DNA of 64,000 bases from Bacteroidales bacterium (GTDB lineage: Bacteria > Bacteroidota > Bacteroidia > Bacteroidales > UBA932). This document shows positions 26,040 to 35,806 of the stretch, piece after piece. The DNA lies in the NCBI GenBank assembly GCA_017437125.1, contig JAFSBV010000002.1:1-64000 (forward strand), given 5' to 3'. The notes below the pieces were generated by a model. That model made no database searches and was not told the DNA's origin. It was given only the letters and a program-made list of their open reading frames with translations. The translations under genes and the position numbers were made by a program. Numbering within the stretch: the stretch's first letter is position 1; each line of letters begins with the position of its first letter.

Positions 26040-26099
26040 ATCCACCCCACCGTGATACCTGAAGCAGGAAAATGCTTCTCATGTCACGGAGGGGTGGAG
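26040..26099. repeat. palindromic element, right copy, inverted
   Basis: CCACCCCACCGTGA (26042-26055) pairs with TCACGGAGGGGTGG, one mismatch at 26090. The 28-nt loop (26056-26083) is the exact reverse complement of the loop at 25140-25167. TTGTTT follows the stem here too, so the flank has the same orientation while the loop is inverted. Confidence 0.88.
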
Positions 26100-26168
26100 T
26101 TGTTTAAGCCATTAAAAATGATTATCTTCGTGCCAAATGTGCAAATTTGAAATAACACAATAAATATC

Positions 26169-28184
26169 ATGGCAAAAAGATCAACAATAATCAGAAACTG
26201 GCCTAAATATCTCCTCCAGTGGGGAGTGCTTATCGCCTTGATTGTCTTCATTACAGGAATAATTCCTTCGGAAGAGGCGGTGGATCCTGAGGCATATTGC
26301 CCGATGGGCGGTCTTCAGGCTCTTGCGACCTATCTTGCGAACAACAGCCTTCCATGCAGCATGTCGTCACTTCAGGTGATGATGGGTATAGCCCTCGTTG
26401 CTGCAGTCGTGCTTTTCAGCAAGCTCTTCTGTGCATATATCTGTCCGCTCGGAACAGTGCAGGACCTTATCGTGAAGGCACGCAATGCGATGCATATCAA
26501 GAGCATCAAGGTACGTAACGGTTCGGCAGCAGACAAGGTTCTGCGCATCGTGAAGTACGCACTCGTGTTCTGGATATTCTACATGACCGTCAATGCGAGC
26601 GAGCTCTTCTGCAAGAATCTTGATCCTTACTATGCGGTAGCCACCGGCTTCAAGGGAGAGATAACTCTCTGGATGTCAATCGTATCCATATGTCTTGTGG
26701 TGGTCGGAAGCTTCCTTATCGACATGTTCTGGTGCCGCTATCTCTGTCCGCTCGGAGCGATATCCAACTCGCTCAAGTTCTGGATATGGATCGGTGTCCT
26801 CTTCGGAATATATTATGCAGCAAATGCTCTCGGAGCAGGAATCCCATGGGCAGCTCTCCTTGGTGCGTTCTGCATCCTCGGATATATCCTGGAGGCCTTC
26901 CACGCAAAGCCAAAGTTCCAGATCCTTCATGTGACCAAGGACGACGGACTCTGCAACAACTGCGGACTCTGTGTGAAGAAATGTCCATATCACATCGACG
27001 TGAAGTCCGTTCACAGCGGAAAGGTAGCCCATGTTGACTGCACCCTCTGCGGAGAATGTGTGGCGGCATGTTCGACAAAGGCCCTCAACATCGGCATATG
27101 CAAACCGACCAGAAGCAGGATATGGAACCTTGTTCCTGCAGTCCTGACCGTAGGACTCATAGCATTCGGAATGTGGGCCGGCGGAAAGATCGAGCTTCCT
27201 ACAATCGACATGAAATGGGGAATCGAGACTGTGGCTGAAGACGGCACGGTGACTCAGCTCGTTGATCCGGATGCCCTCCAGACCACTTCCATCGAGGGGC
27301 TCCGCTCAGTAAAGTGCTACGGAAGCTCAATGACATTCAAAGCAAAACTTGAGAAGGTTCCGGGCGTACATGGAGTAAAGACCTATGTCAAGAGACATTC
27401 TGCAGACATCCTTTACGACCCTGCCAAGACAAATCCTGACAAGATCCAGGAGGCTATCTATGTCCCTTCGAAATTCAGGGTTGCGACACCTGACCACACC
27501 GCTGTTCCCGAACTCAAGATCGTCACCATCAGGACAGAAGGAATGTACGACAAGATGGACATCAATTATCTCGGTATGCAGATGCGTCTGACAGGCAAGA
27601 AGATATATGGTCTTGAGACCGAATTCGCATGTCCTCTCATAGTACGTGTATATATGGATCCTGCCGAGGAACTCGATGAGGACTGGTTCGAGGAAATCGT
27701 GGAGAAGGAAGTGCTTGCAATGCCTGTTCACGGAGGCGGAACCAACGATATCGAGCTGAACTACAAGTTCGAGGATTATGAAGGCGAGACCGGACGCATC
27801 AGTACGGAGCAGTTCGTAAGGAACATGTTCTCTCCGTTCAGCGTGCAGTGGAAGAGCCGCATAGAGGCAGCCGAGGGCAAGCAGCAGTATGTATATGAGA
27901 TAGTTGACAAGAACTACGAGAAGCCTATCATCCTGCGCAACATGCCGTTCCTGAGCAACCATCTTTCGAGATTCGATGGCGTGATCGGAGTATATCTTGA
28001 TCTCAACAAGGATCTCCAGCCGGCTATCCGGATCAGATATGCCGATCCTATGACGGAGGCTAAGCTCTGGGAGCTCATGACTATGGAGACATGGACCATC
28101 ACCTACAATAAGGATGATGTGCGTGAGGAGGGAGCGAAGATCAGTTTCAAGACTCCGGGAGTGTCATATGAATACAATGGTTAA
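26169..28184 (+). CDS. membrane polyferredoxin (NapH/CcoG-like) with degenerate HMA-like domain
   Basis: Predicted inner-membrane electron-transfer protein of 671 residues. The membrane part has several hydrophobic spans and the paired motifs CAYICPLG (C88, C92) and CRYLCPLG (C189, C193) of NapH-type proteins. Two [4Fe-4S] sites follow: C262/C265/C268/C272 and C291/C294/C297/C301. After one more span (about 318-336) a soluble part begins whose first segment, about 370-425, follows a heavy-metal-associated pattern (LEKVPGVHGVKTYV, ADILYDP, IQEAIY) but has only one Cys where the metal-binding CxxC should be. Family members assist redox or metal handling; the partner here is unknown. It stands alone between the HigBA cassette and a palindrome. 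Confidence 0.82.
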   Translation: MAKRSTIIRNWPKYLLQWGVLIALIVFITGIIPSEEAVDPEAYCPMGGLQALATYLANNSLPCSMSSLQVMMGIALVAAVVLFSKLFCAYICPLGTVQDLIVKARNAMHIKSIKVRNGSAADKVLRIVKYALVFWIFYMTVNASELFCKNLDPYYAVATGFKGEITLWMSIVSICLVVVGSFLIDMFWCRYLCPLGAISNSLKFWIWIGVLFGIYYAANALGAGIPWAALLGAFCILGYILEAFHAKPKFQILHVTKDDGLCNNCGLCVKKCPYHIDVKSVHSGKVAHVDCTLCGECVAACSTKALNIGICKPTRSRIWNLVPAVLTVGLIAFGMWAGGKIELPTIDMKWGIETVAEDGTVTQLVDPDALQTTSIEGLRSVKCYGSSMTFKAKLEKVPGVHGVKTYVKRHSADILYDPAKTNPDKIQEAIYVPSKFRVATPDHTAVPELKIVTIRTEGMYDKMDINYLGMQMRLTGKKIYGLETEFACPLIVRVYMDPAEELDEDWFEEIVEKEVLAMPVHGGGTNDIELNYKFEDYEGETGRISTEQFVRNMFSPFSVQWKSRIEAAEGKQQYVYEIVDKNYEKPIILRNMPFLSNHLSRFDGVIGVYLDLNKDLQPAIRIRYADPMTEAKLWELMTMETWTITYNKDDVREEGAKISFKTPGVSYEYNG

Positions 28185-28291
28185 AAGATAATCAAGGTCT
28201 GAAAACTAAATCCCTCCCACTCCTGCGGAGCGGGCCCCTCCCGTTCACAAGGCCACGGGCGGCCATGGTTTTCAGACCTTGATTACCTTTT
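28181..28291. repeat. large palindrome with GC-rich loop
   Basis: Left arm 28181-28206 and right arm 28266-28291 pair over about 25 bp with one internal mismatch (core AATCAAGGTCTGAAAAC). The 60-nt loop is GC-rich and contains CTGCGGAGCGGGC, a core also found at 30847. The left arm overlaps the stop codon of the upstream gene; it may be a terminator and a REP-like repeat at once. Confidence 0.8.
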
Positions 28292-28318
28292 AGCAGCAAC
28301 AAATAATTTGTGACAGAT

Positions 28319-30559
28319 ATGAATAATTTCAAGAAACTGATGCTTTTTGCTCTGACGGCATTGCTGGGAAACTTCAGTGCAAAGGCGGATGAGGGTATGT
28401 GGATGATACATGCGATTGATGCGGCGTTGGAGAAGAAGATGCAGGAAAGGGGTCTGGAGTTGTCTGCAGGCGAGATATATAATGCAGATGCACCGGGAGC
28501 CGCTGTTGCGGATGCTGTCGTCTCTATGGAATTCGGATGTACCGGAAGCATCATTTCTGACAACGGTCTTCTCATCACAAACCACCATTGCGCATACGGT
28601 GATGTCCATAAGCTCAGCACTCCTGACCACAACTACCTTGAAGAGGGTTTCTGGGCAATGCGTTCCGACGAGGAAGTGAACATAAAGGGCAAGAAAGTAT
28701 ATTTCCTGAAAAAAGTTCTGGATGTGACTGACGAAGTCAATCAGATGAAGGCCGGAGCGGATATGGAAGGAAAGCCTATGGGAATGAGGAAGCTCAGCTA
28801 CCAGCTGGAGACCAAGTACAGCAATGAGACAGGCCTGGAAGCATGGCTGGCTTCTATGTGGGACGGTTCGAAGTACTATATGGCACTTTATGAGGTATAT
28901 GGCGATATACGTCTCGTTGCCGCTCCTCCTGTGTCTTCTGCAGCATTCGGCGGAGATATTGACAATTGGGAATGGCCTCAGCATAAATGCGATTTCGCCA
29001 TGTACCGCGTCTATACTGCTCCTGACGGATCACCAGCAGGATATTCGAAGGACAATGTGCCGATGAAGCCGAAGGCAAAGCTGAACATATCCCTTGACGG
29101 TTACAAGGCCGGTGACTACACAATGATCATAGGATATCCGGGAAGTACCAACCGCTACAGCAATTCATATGAGGTGAATTTCTATGAAACCCTCAGACAT
29201 CCGATCTGTAACACGCTTAGAGGCAAGCAGATGGAGATCATAAAGGGATGGATGGACAGGGATCCGGAGATACGTCTGAAATATTCCGATTATTTCTTTT
29301 CGCTCAGCAACGTGCAGGAGCTGTACAGCGGTGAGGTGGACTGCCTCGGAAGATTCGATGTGGTTGAGAAGAAAGAGGTCATAGAAAAGGAGCTTCAGGA
29401 ATGGATCGAAGCTTCCCCTGAAAGAAAGGAACGCTGGGGCAACCTTCTCAATGATCTCAAGACCAAGTATCTGGCTGTGGAAACTCCGGAGAGAAACATC
29501 AACTTCTATCGTGAGACTGTTGTCCGTGGAACAAGGGTGTCAAGGATCTGCTCGAAGCTCAATTCATTCCGTACTACAGTGATGACCAGTCAGGGCATGA
29601 CTCCGAAGAAGCTTTTTGAGCTGAAGGACGGTCCGGATCCGGCTGAGACAGAATTCAGCAGGACATTCACGTTCCGTGGAAAGGATTACGGCAAGCAGAT
29701 CGATGCCATGCTCAAGGAATATGAGGGAATCGACCTCAGGGTGGAAAAGGATCTCTTCCATTATGCTGTCGGACAGTTCTATGAAAACGTGGAGAAGGCA
29801 TTCTGGGGAGAGTATCACAAGGAAATATTCGAAAAGAACGGAGGCGACTGCGAGAAGATCGCTGCAGAGGTCTGGAACAATAGCTTCATGGCTGATACAG
29901 AGCGCTTTGACAGGTTCATTTCAGAGGAGCACACACTTGACGACTATCTCGGAGATCCGTTGTTCCGCTTCCTTCAGGAGGTGAGGATAACCGTATTCAA
30001 TGATGCTACATCTGCAGCTGAGGGCGAAGTGAGCAGGACTACGTTGAACAAGGAATATACCCATGCCCTTTATCAGATGAGATTGGACAAGGGCATCGTA
30101 CAATATCCTGATGCGAATTCCACAATGCGTATCACCTATGGTACAGTCGGTGGCTATGAGCCATATGACGGCGTCATCTGTGACTGGAAGACCACTCCGG
30201 CAGGAATCCTTGAGAAATACAATCCGTATGACTACGATTTCAAACTCAGCGACAGGCAGTATCTCCTTTACCGCAAAGGTGACTGGGGAAAATGGGGTTT
30301 CGGATCAGACAGCTCCCTCATGTACGTCAACTTCCTGACTGACAACGATATAACCGGAGGAAACTCAGGAAGTCCGGTTCTCAACTCCCGTGGTGAACTC
30401 ATTGGTCTTGCCTTCGACGGCAACAAGGAATCGCTCTCAAGCGATGTATGGTGCGAGAACGGATACAACAAGTGTGTCTGCGTTGACATCAGATTCGTCC
30501 TCTGGACTCTTGACCGCTATGCCGGAATGACCCGCATCATCGAAGAACTGGGGTTATAA
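28319..30559 (+). CDS. S46 family dipeptidyl-peptidase, DPP7-like
   Basis: Periplasmic serine exopeptidase releasing N-terminal dipeptides. Start at MNNFKKLMLF, with signal peptide to about residue 23; a GTG nine bases upstream is less likely. Triad: His90 in ITNHHCAYG, Asp225 in HKCDFAMYR, Ser683 in GGNSGSPV. Eighteen residues after the Ser lies Gly701 (AFDGNKE). In the S46 family Gly here goes with hydrophobic P1 preference (DPP7) and Arg with acidic P1 (DPP11), so DPP7 is favoured. 746 residues, normal length. Monocistronic, with its own terminator. Confidence 0.92.
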   Translation: MNNFKKLMLFALTALLGNFSAKADEGMWMIHAIDAALEKKMQERGLELSAGEIYNADAPGAAVADAVVSMEFGCTGSIISDNGLLITNHHCAYGDVHKLSTPDHNYLEEGFWAMRSDEEVNIKGKKVYFLKKVLDVTDEVNQMKAGADMEGKPMGMRKLSYQLETKYSNETGLEAWLASMWDGSKYYMALYEVYGDIRLVAAPPVSSAAFGGDIDNWEWPQHKCDFAMYRVYTAPDGSPAGYSKDNVPMKPKAKLNISLDGYKAGDYTMIIGYPGSTNRYSNSYEVNFYETLRHPICNTLRGKQMEIIKGWMDRDPEIRLKYSDYFFSLSNVQELYSGEVDCLGRFDVVEKKEVIEKELQEWIEASPERKERWGNLLNDLKTKYLAVETPERNINFYRETVVRGTRVSRICSKLNSFRTTVMTSQGMTPKKLFELKDGPDPAETEFSRTFTFRGKDYGKQIDAMLKEYEGIDLRVEKDLFHYAVGQFYENVEKAFWGEYHKEIFEKNGGDCEKIAAEVWNNSFMADTERFDRFISEEHTLDDYLGDPLFRFLQEVRITVFNDATSAAEGEVSRTTLNKEYTHALYQMRLDKGIVQYPDANSTMRITYGTVGGYEPYDGVICDWKTTPAGILEKYNPYDYDFKLSDRQYLLYRKGDWGKWGFGSDSSLMYVNFLTDNDITGGNSGSPVLNSRGELIGLAFDGNKESLSSDVWCENGYNKCVCVDIRFVLWTLDRYAGMTRIIEELGL

Positions 30560-30588
30560 GTACCGGGTCATAATAGTTGGTATATACA

Positions 30589-30630
30589 AAATGCGAGGAA
30601 AGCCGATTACGTTTTCCTCGCATTTGTTTT
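30589..30630 (+). terminator. terminator of the S46 peptidase gene
   Basis: 13-bp perfect stem AAATGCGAGGAAA (30589-30601) with TTTCCTCGCATTT (30613-30625), an 11-nt loop and a following GTTTT, 29 bp after the stop codon. Confidence 0.85.
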
Positions 30631-30636
30631 AAGATT

Positions 30637-30752
30637 TGTCGCGAAGCGGACGTCAGCCCTCCCAGATCCGCTTCGTGGTCTGAAAACAGGACAATCAGTG
30701 CATTTGCTTGCAGCGAGGCGGACGTAAGACCTCTCAGAACGGCTTCGCGACA
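30637..30752. repeat. palindromic repeat block
   Basis: Outer arms TGTCGCGAAGC (30637-30647) and GCTTCGCGACA (30742-30752). Inside, GCGGACGTCAG and GCGGACGTAAG recur as two direct sub-repeats about 73 bp apart. No gene is seen in the whole 30560-30989 spacer. Confidence 0.7.
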
Positions 30753-30800
30753 CGAATGATGACAGATCACGAATGATGACAGATCACGAATGACGACAGA
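30751..30800. repeat. 17-bp tandem repeat, about 2.9 copies
   Basis: Unit CACGAATGATGACAGAT at 30751-30767 and 30768-30784, and a third at 30785-30800 with one change. No spacers, so not a CRISPR array. Confidence 0.85.
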
Positions 30801-30803
30801 ACA

Positions 30804-30878
30804 CACCAATCCCCGGATAGGAGCGAGCGAAGCATATCCCCATGCTTCTGCGGAGCGAGCTCCATCCGGGGATTGGTG
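30804..30878. repeat. palindrome with nested hairpin
   Basis: CACCAATCCCCGGAT (30804-30818) pairs perfectly with ATCCGGGGATTGGTG (30864-30878). The interior folds again through GAAGCAT/ATGCTTC and carries GAGCGAGCGAAGCATAT and CTGCGGAGCGAGC cores. Confidence 0.8.
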
Positions 30879-30937
30879 CTTATGGGGACAGCCAGACACA
30901 ACATATGGGCACAGCATATGAGACAGCATATGGAAAA

Positions 30938-30970
30938 CCCGCTCTGCCGTTATCTCAACTGCAGAGCGGG
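30938..30970 (-). terminator. terminator of the mannan operon (GH94 end)
   Basis: 10-bp stem CCCGCTCTGC/GCAGAGCGGG with a 13-nt loop; on the minus strand TTTTCC follows. 20 bp after the GH94 stop. Confidence 0.8.
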
Positions 30971-30989
30971 CTATTTTCAATATTTATGT

Positions 30990-33461
30990 TTAACCTAAAG
31001 TAACTGTCACTTCATGTGTGCCAGGGGTGCATGGAATGATGCAGCCGTCGATCTTCCGGCCGTCCATCAGAATCTCTCGAACACCCTTGCAGACACCGTC
31101 CGGATTCTTTACCGTGATTTCGTACAATGAACCACGGAAGCGGCGTCTTACCGTATATTCCTTCCACTGAGAACTGATGCACGGATCAATCTCAAGGCCG
31201 TTGTATGCCGGCTTGATGCCGAGAATGAACTGAGTAATGGCATACCAGTTCCATGCAGCAGTACCGGTGAGCCAGCTGTTCTTGGCCTCGCCCGGCTTCG
31301 CCGCATCCTTTCCTGCAATCATCTGCGAATATACATATGGCTCTACCTTGTGGAGAGCGCTGTTCTCTTCGGTATATGACGGGCATATCTTGCGGAAATA
31401 ATCCCAGGCATAATCACCGCGTCCGAGAACGGTCTCACCGATGATCACCCATGGATTGTTGTGGCAGAATATGCCGGCATTCTCCTTATATCCCGCAGGA
31501 TATGACGATATTTCTCCATATTCGACGTAATACTTCGTGAATGCAGGATTATTCAGCACAATGCCGTGCTCGCAGTCAAGACGTTCCTTCACCGAATCAA
31601 GGGCCTTCTGCACCATGCCTTCCTCAAGACCTATTCCGGCCATCGTGCACCATCCCTGAGACTCTATGAATATCTGTCCTTCCTCGTTCTCCTTAGATCC
31701 GACCTTGTGTCCGAAATAGTCATATGCACGGAGATACCACTCGCCATCCCAGCCATGCTTCTTGACAGCCTCGACCATGTCATCGATGAACTTCTGCGCT
31801 CTTTCAGCCTCTTCCGCAAGTCCTCTTTCCCTGCAGAGTTCGACATAGTCGCGTCCGCAGACCACGAAGAGTCCTGCTATCATAAGTGACTCTGCCTTAG
31901 AGCCTTCCGTCTTGTTCTCAGTGGTCTGGAAAGACTCGTTCGGATCCCATGAGAAGCAGTTCAGATTGAGACAGTCATTCCAGTCCGCACGTCCGATCAG
32001 AGGAAGCATGTGAGGGCCGAGATTGTTCACGACATGGTCAAAAGAGATACGGAGATGCTCCATAAGAGAAACCTCCGATCCCGGCTCATTGTCGAACGGT
32101 ACAGGCTCATCGAGTATGCTGAAGTCGCCTGTCTCCTTGATGTATGTAACTGTTCCGAAGATAAGCCACATTGGATCATCATTGAATCCGCCTCCGATAT
32201 CGTTGTTTCCGCGTTTCGTAAGCGGCTGATACTGATGATAGCAGCCTCCGTCAGGGAACTGGGTCGAAGCGATGTCGATGATCCTCTCTCTCGCGCGCTC
32301 AGGTATCTGATGCACGAAGCCTACAAGGTCCTGATTCGAGTCACGGAAGCCCATTCCACGGCCGATTCCGCTCTCGAAGAACGAAGCTGAACGGGACATG
32401 TTGAACGTAACCATGCACTGGTATTGGTTCCAGATATTGACCATCCTGTCGAGCTTTTCCTCAGGGCTCTTTACAGAATATATGTCAAGGAGGGCATCCC
32501 AATATGCCTTAAGTTCTGAAAATGCAGCATCCACCTTCGTGGTCGTATCGAATGCGTTAATCATCTTCCTCGCTTTCTCCTTGTTGATTATCGGCGAACT
32601 TCCGCTGTGCTTCAAGCCAGGTTCCGCCTCGGTCACGAACTTCTCTTCCTGCGCATTTTCCACATATCCGAGAAGGAAGATGAAATCCTTGCTCTCCCCT
32701 GCCTCAAGCTCGACTTCGATATAGTGCGAAGCGATCGGACTCCATCCGTGAGCAATACTGTTTCCAGCCACTCCGGCCATGACATTCTGAGGATCACGGA
32801 ACTCATTGTAAAGACCGATGAACGTCTCCCTGTCGGTATCGAAACCGTCAACCGGGGCATTCACGTTGTAGAACGCATAGTGATTGCGGCGCTCCTTATA
32901 TTCCGTCTTGTGATATATCGTCGAACCGTCGATCTCAACCTCTCCGGTAGAGAAGTTTCGCTGGAAATTCTCCATGTCCGTAGCCGCATTCCAGAGGCAC
33001 CATTCAGCGAATGAATAGAGCTTGAAGCTTTTCTTTGCACCTGATGTATTGCGGAGCGTCATCTTCTGAACCTCACCCCATGTATGCAGAGGGACGAAGA
33101 AGAGTACGCTGGCCTCGATGCCGTCCTTCGCACCGGTAATGCGGGTATAGCTCATTCCATGGCGGCACTCATAGAAGTCAAGCGGAGTCTTGCAAGGCTT
33201 CCAGCCCGGCGACCATACGCTGCCGTTGTCATTGATATAGAAATATCTTCCTCCATTGTCCATAGGCACACCGTTGTAGCGGTAGCGGGTGATCCTGCGG
33301 AACTTGGCATCCTTGTAGAATGAATATCCACCGGCAGTATTGGATATCAATGAGAAGAAATCCTCGTTTCCAAGGTAGTTTATCCATGGCCACGGGGTCG
33401 CTGGATCGGTAATCACATATTCTCTGTTGTGATCGTCAAAATATCCGAATGTCTTTTTCAT
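30990..33461 (-). CDS. cellobiose phosphorylase, GH94
   Basis: Converts cellobiose and phosphate to alpha-glucose-1-phosphate and glucose. Start at [19 protein letters not shown]; an ATG 27 bp upstream is in frame but unlike the family. 823 residues, the normal cellobiose phosphorylase length. [40 protein letters not shown] and [13 protein letters not shown] are the family hallmarks, the last containing the general-acid Asp. No signal peptide, so cytoplasmic. Last gene of the mannan operon, 105 bp after GH36 with a hairpin in the gap. It would handle Glc-Glc units released from glucomannan. Confidence 0.93.
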   Translation of the reverse strand: MKKTFGYFDDHNREYVITDPATPWPWINYLGNEDFFSLISNTAGGYSFYKDAKFRRITRYRYNGVPMDNGGRYFYINDNGSVWSPGWKPCKTPLDFYECRHGMSYTRITGAKDGIEASVLFFVPLHTWGEVQKMTLRNTSGAKKSFKLYSFAEWCLWNAATDMENFQRNFSTGEVEIDGSTIYHKTEYKERRNHYAFYNVNAPVDGFDTDRETFIGLYNEFRDPQNVMAGVAGNSIAHGWSPIASHYIEVELEAGESKDFIFLLGYVENAQEEKFVTEAEPGLKHSGSSPIINKEKARKMINAFDTTTKVDAAFSELKAYWDALLDIYSVKSPEEKLDRMVNIWNQYQCMVTFNMSRSASFFESGIGRGMGFRDSNQDLVGFVHQIPERARERIIDIASTQFPDGGCYHQYQPLTKRGNNDIGGGFNDDPMWLIFGTVTYIKETGDFSILDEPVPFDNEPGSEVSLMEHLRISFDHVVNNLGPHMLPLIGRADWNDCLNLNCFSWDPNESFQTTENKTEGSKAESLMIAGLFVVCGRDYVELCRERGLAEEAERAQKFIDDMVEAVKKHGWDGEWYLRAYDYFGHKVGSKENEEGQIFIESQGWCTMAGIGLEEGMVQKALDSVKERLDCEHGIVLNNPAFTKYYVEYGEISSYPAGYKENAGIFCHNNPWVIIGETVLGRGDYAWDYFRKICPSYTEENSALHKVEPYVYSQMIAGKDAAKPGEAKNSWLTGTAAWNWYAITQFILGIKPAYNGLEIDPCISSQWKEYTVRRRFRGSLYEITVKNPDGVCKGVREILMDGRKIDGCIIPCTPGTHEVTVTLG

Positions 33462-33513
33462 ATTAAGAAACAGTGGAACATAAACCACTATAATTCAACA
33501 GTTTACACATATT

Positions 33514-33542
33514 CCCTGCTGTCAGATGACAGCAGGGTTTTT
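33514..33542. terminator. hairpin between GH36 and GH94, T-tract on the plus strand
   Basis: CCCTGCTGTC (33514-33523) pairs with GACAGCAGGG (33528-33537) over 10 bp with an AGAT loop. The TTTTT tract is on the plus strand, the side without a gene, so for the operon it is a stem without U-tract; it may stabilise RNA ends or block antisense transcription. Confidence 0.6.
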
Positions 33543-33566
33543 CCATAACTCGCTGATTATCAGCGA

Positions 33567-35759
33567 CTAATCCTCCACCAAGTAAAGCACACGGCTGCTC
33601 CAGTCGTCCTGCTTGTGGTAGTCAACCTTGTGCTTGAGAGGAATCTCCAAGCCGTTCTCCATGAGGAACTTACCTGTAAAAGAAAGGCCTTCATATGGAA
33701 GCGGTTCGTTATCTATGCGGTTCAGCTCACGGATCTTGTATGACTTCTCCGGATCAAGACCTGCCATCTTCACGCGTGGGAGATGATCATCATAGAATGT
33801 CTCGGTTTTCCACCAGTAGAATACGGCTTCCGACTTCTCAGGCGAGACATACATCATCGAAGCCATGTTGTGACCGTCATATGGAGAAACAAGGCGATAG
33901 ATGTCACCGAGCTGCACTACAGGACGGATCTCTTTATATTCTGCAATCGCCTTGCGGCAGAGATCCCTCTCCTCCTGAGTCATGTTGCGAGGCTGGATCT
34001 CCATTCCGAGGCGTCCGCTCATTGCCACGTCGATACGGTATTTCAACGAAGTCGTACGGAATACGGTATGATTCGGAGTGGCGCTGATGTGCGAAGCCAT
34101 TGCGATTGCAGGGAAGAAATATGATGTTCCCCATTGCATATATACACGCTGAAGCGCGTCAGTGTTGTCGCTCACCCAGAATTCGTCGAACCAAGGAAGG
34201 ACTCCCCAGTTGGCACGTCCGCCGCCTGAAGCACATGCCTGGATGGTCACATCAGGATATTTCGCGCGGATCCTGTCACAGACAGCAGCAAAGCCACGGT
34301 GATATTCGATATAGAGATGGCTCTGCTTGTCTTCCGGAAGATACTGAGAACCGTGGTTGGATATAGGCATGTTTGCATCCCACTTGATGTAGTCGATCTT
34401 AGGGTTCTCGGTCATGAGGTCATCCACGATGCTGAATACGAAATCCTGAACTTCAGGATTGCCGAGGTCAAGAACGAGCTGAGTGCCTCCACGTCCCTTT
34501 ACAACTTCACGCTCCGGAGCTTTGATGACCCATTCAGGATGAGCATCGTAAAGCTCGCTGACGCTGTTGGTCATCTCCGGCTCGATCCAGATACCGAAGT
34601 TGATACCATGAGCATCCGCACGTTCCACAAGCCAGCCGATGCCGTTAGGAAGCTTGTTCTTGTCGACCTTCCAGTCTCCGAGGGCGCAATTGTCGGTAAG
34701 ACGAGGGTACTTCTCACCGAACCATCCGTCATCCATGACGAACAGCTCACCGCCCATATATGCGATATCAGCCATCATCTGATCCATGCCAGGCTCGTTG
34801 ATGTCGAAGTAAACGCCTTCCCAGCTGTTGAGCAGAATCTTGCGGAGCTTGTCACCATGAGCGAGCTTGTACTTGCGGCCCCACTTGTGGAAGTTGCGAC
34901 TTGCTCCGCTGAGACCCTCATCAGAGAATGTAAGAGCAAGTTCAGGAGTCTTGAATACCTCCTTTGAAGCAAGCTTGTAAGCTGAATTATCAGGATTGAT
35001 ACCTGCGTAGAACTCATGATAATCGGTATCTTTCGTATCTATACGAAGTTCATAATTGCCACTGTAGCAGAGAGCTGCACCGATTACGCGACCTGCATTC
35101 TCCTGAGGCTTTCCGTCAAGCGAGAACATGACCTCCGCATGATCCGTATGGGAGTTGCGGGCTCCGTCCTTGTTCTTGATGACCCTCATTCCGCGCTCGA
35201 CAGGCTCCTGTACCAGAAGTCCTTCATTAGCCCATGTTCCGTGAAGATGGTTTATCCATACATCACCGACGCGGATAGGAAGATATCCCGAATCGAACCT
35301 TGTCAATGTCACAGGCTTCTTCTCGCGATTCTCGATCTCCGTCCATGTCTCGATCATGTCAACGTCCTGATAAGCACGGTAGCATACGGTCACATAGAAC
35401 GGATATACGGTATCCTTCAATCTGATCTTTGTAACCTTCGCAGTCGGCTCTTCACTCTGACTTACAGACTCGATCCTCATCACAGTGGACATATTGCCGT
35501 CACTGTGGGTCACTCCTAAAGAAGCCTCCGAGGCACACCAGAAGCCATATGCCGGATATGCATTATGGTTCGGAACACCGGCAGCCTCAAGATTGGCCAG
35601 ATCAGCATCCGAAAGCTTTTCACCGAAATACTGAATCTGCAGTTCACTTCCCTGATCTGCCTTCAATATCATTTCAATGTTCGGGGTCGAAACCCTTACC
35701 TGTGCGGCTACCACAACCGATGCCGCAAGCACCAGGGCAATAGATAGAATTCTTTTCAT
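33567..35759 (-). CDS. alpha-galactosidase, GH36, periplasmic
   Basis: Removes alpha-1,6-galactose from galactomannan or galactoglucomannan oligosaccharides. Signal peptide 1-19 (SVVVAAQ). 730 residues with an N-terminal beta-supersandwich and a catalytic barrel: ELFVMDDGWFG, FGIWIEPEMTN, the nucleophile Asp in DYIKWDANMP and the acid/base Asp in WVSDNTDALQR. Placed between the GPH transporter and GH94, as expected for trimming of side chains in the periplasm before uptake. Confidence 0.95.
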   Translation of the reverse strand: MKRILSIALVLAASVVVAAQVRVSTPNIEMILKADQGSELQIQYFGEKLSDADLANLEAAGVPNHNAYPAYGFWCASEASLGVTHSDGNMSTVMRIESVSQSEEPTAKVTKIRLKDTVYPFYVTVCYRAYQDVDMIETWTEIENREKKPVTLTRFDSGYLPIRVGDVWINHLHGTWANEGLLVQEPVERGMRVIKNKDGARNSHTDHAEVMFSLDGKPQENAGRVIGAALCYSGNYELRIDTKDTDYHEFYAGINPDNSAYKLASKEVFKTPELALTFSDEGLSGASRNFHKWGRKYKLAHGDKLRKILLNSWEGVYFDINEPGMDQMMADIAYMGGELFVMDDGWFGEKYPRLTDNCALGDWKVDKNKLPNGIGWLVERADAHGINFGIWIEPEMTNSVSELYDAHPEWVIKAPEREVVKGRGGTQLVLDLGNPEVQDFVFSIVDDLMTENPKIDYIKWDANMPISNHGSQYLPEDKQSHLYIEYHRGFAAVCDRIRAKYPDVTIQACASGGGRANWGVLPWFDEFWVSDNTDALQRVYMQWGTSYFFPAIAMASHISATPNHTVFRTTSLKYRIDVAMSGRLGMEIQPRNMTQEERDLCRKAIAEYKEIRPVVQLGDIYRLVSPYDGHNMASMMYVSPEKSEAVFYWWKTETFYDDHLPRVKMAGLDPEKSYKIRELNRIDNEPLPYEGLSFTGKFLMENGLEIPLKHKVDYHKQDDWSSRVLYLVED

Positions 35760-35770
35760 GATATTTTCCT

Positions 35771-35805
35771 ATGTTTAAAGATGCTTCACTTCGTTCAGCA
35801 TGACA
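35771..35805. repeat. dispersed short palindromic repeat, copy 2
   Basis: On the minus strand TGTCATGCTGAACGAAGTGA onward to GCATCTTTAAACAT, the same design as at 20749 and 59931, with compensating changes in the arms (ATGC/GCAT in place of ATCC/GGAT). It fills the gap between the transporter and GH36 genes. Confidence 0.75.
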
Positions 35806-35806
35806 A

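Noticed and set aside
30751-30800. Possible CRISPR array
   Set aside because: The 17-bp units are directly adjacent with no spacers, and no cas genes are present.
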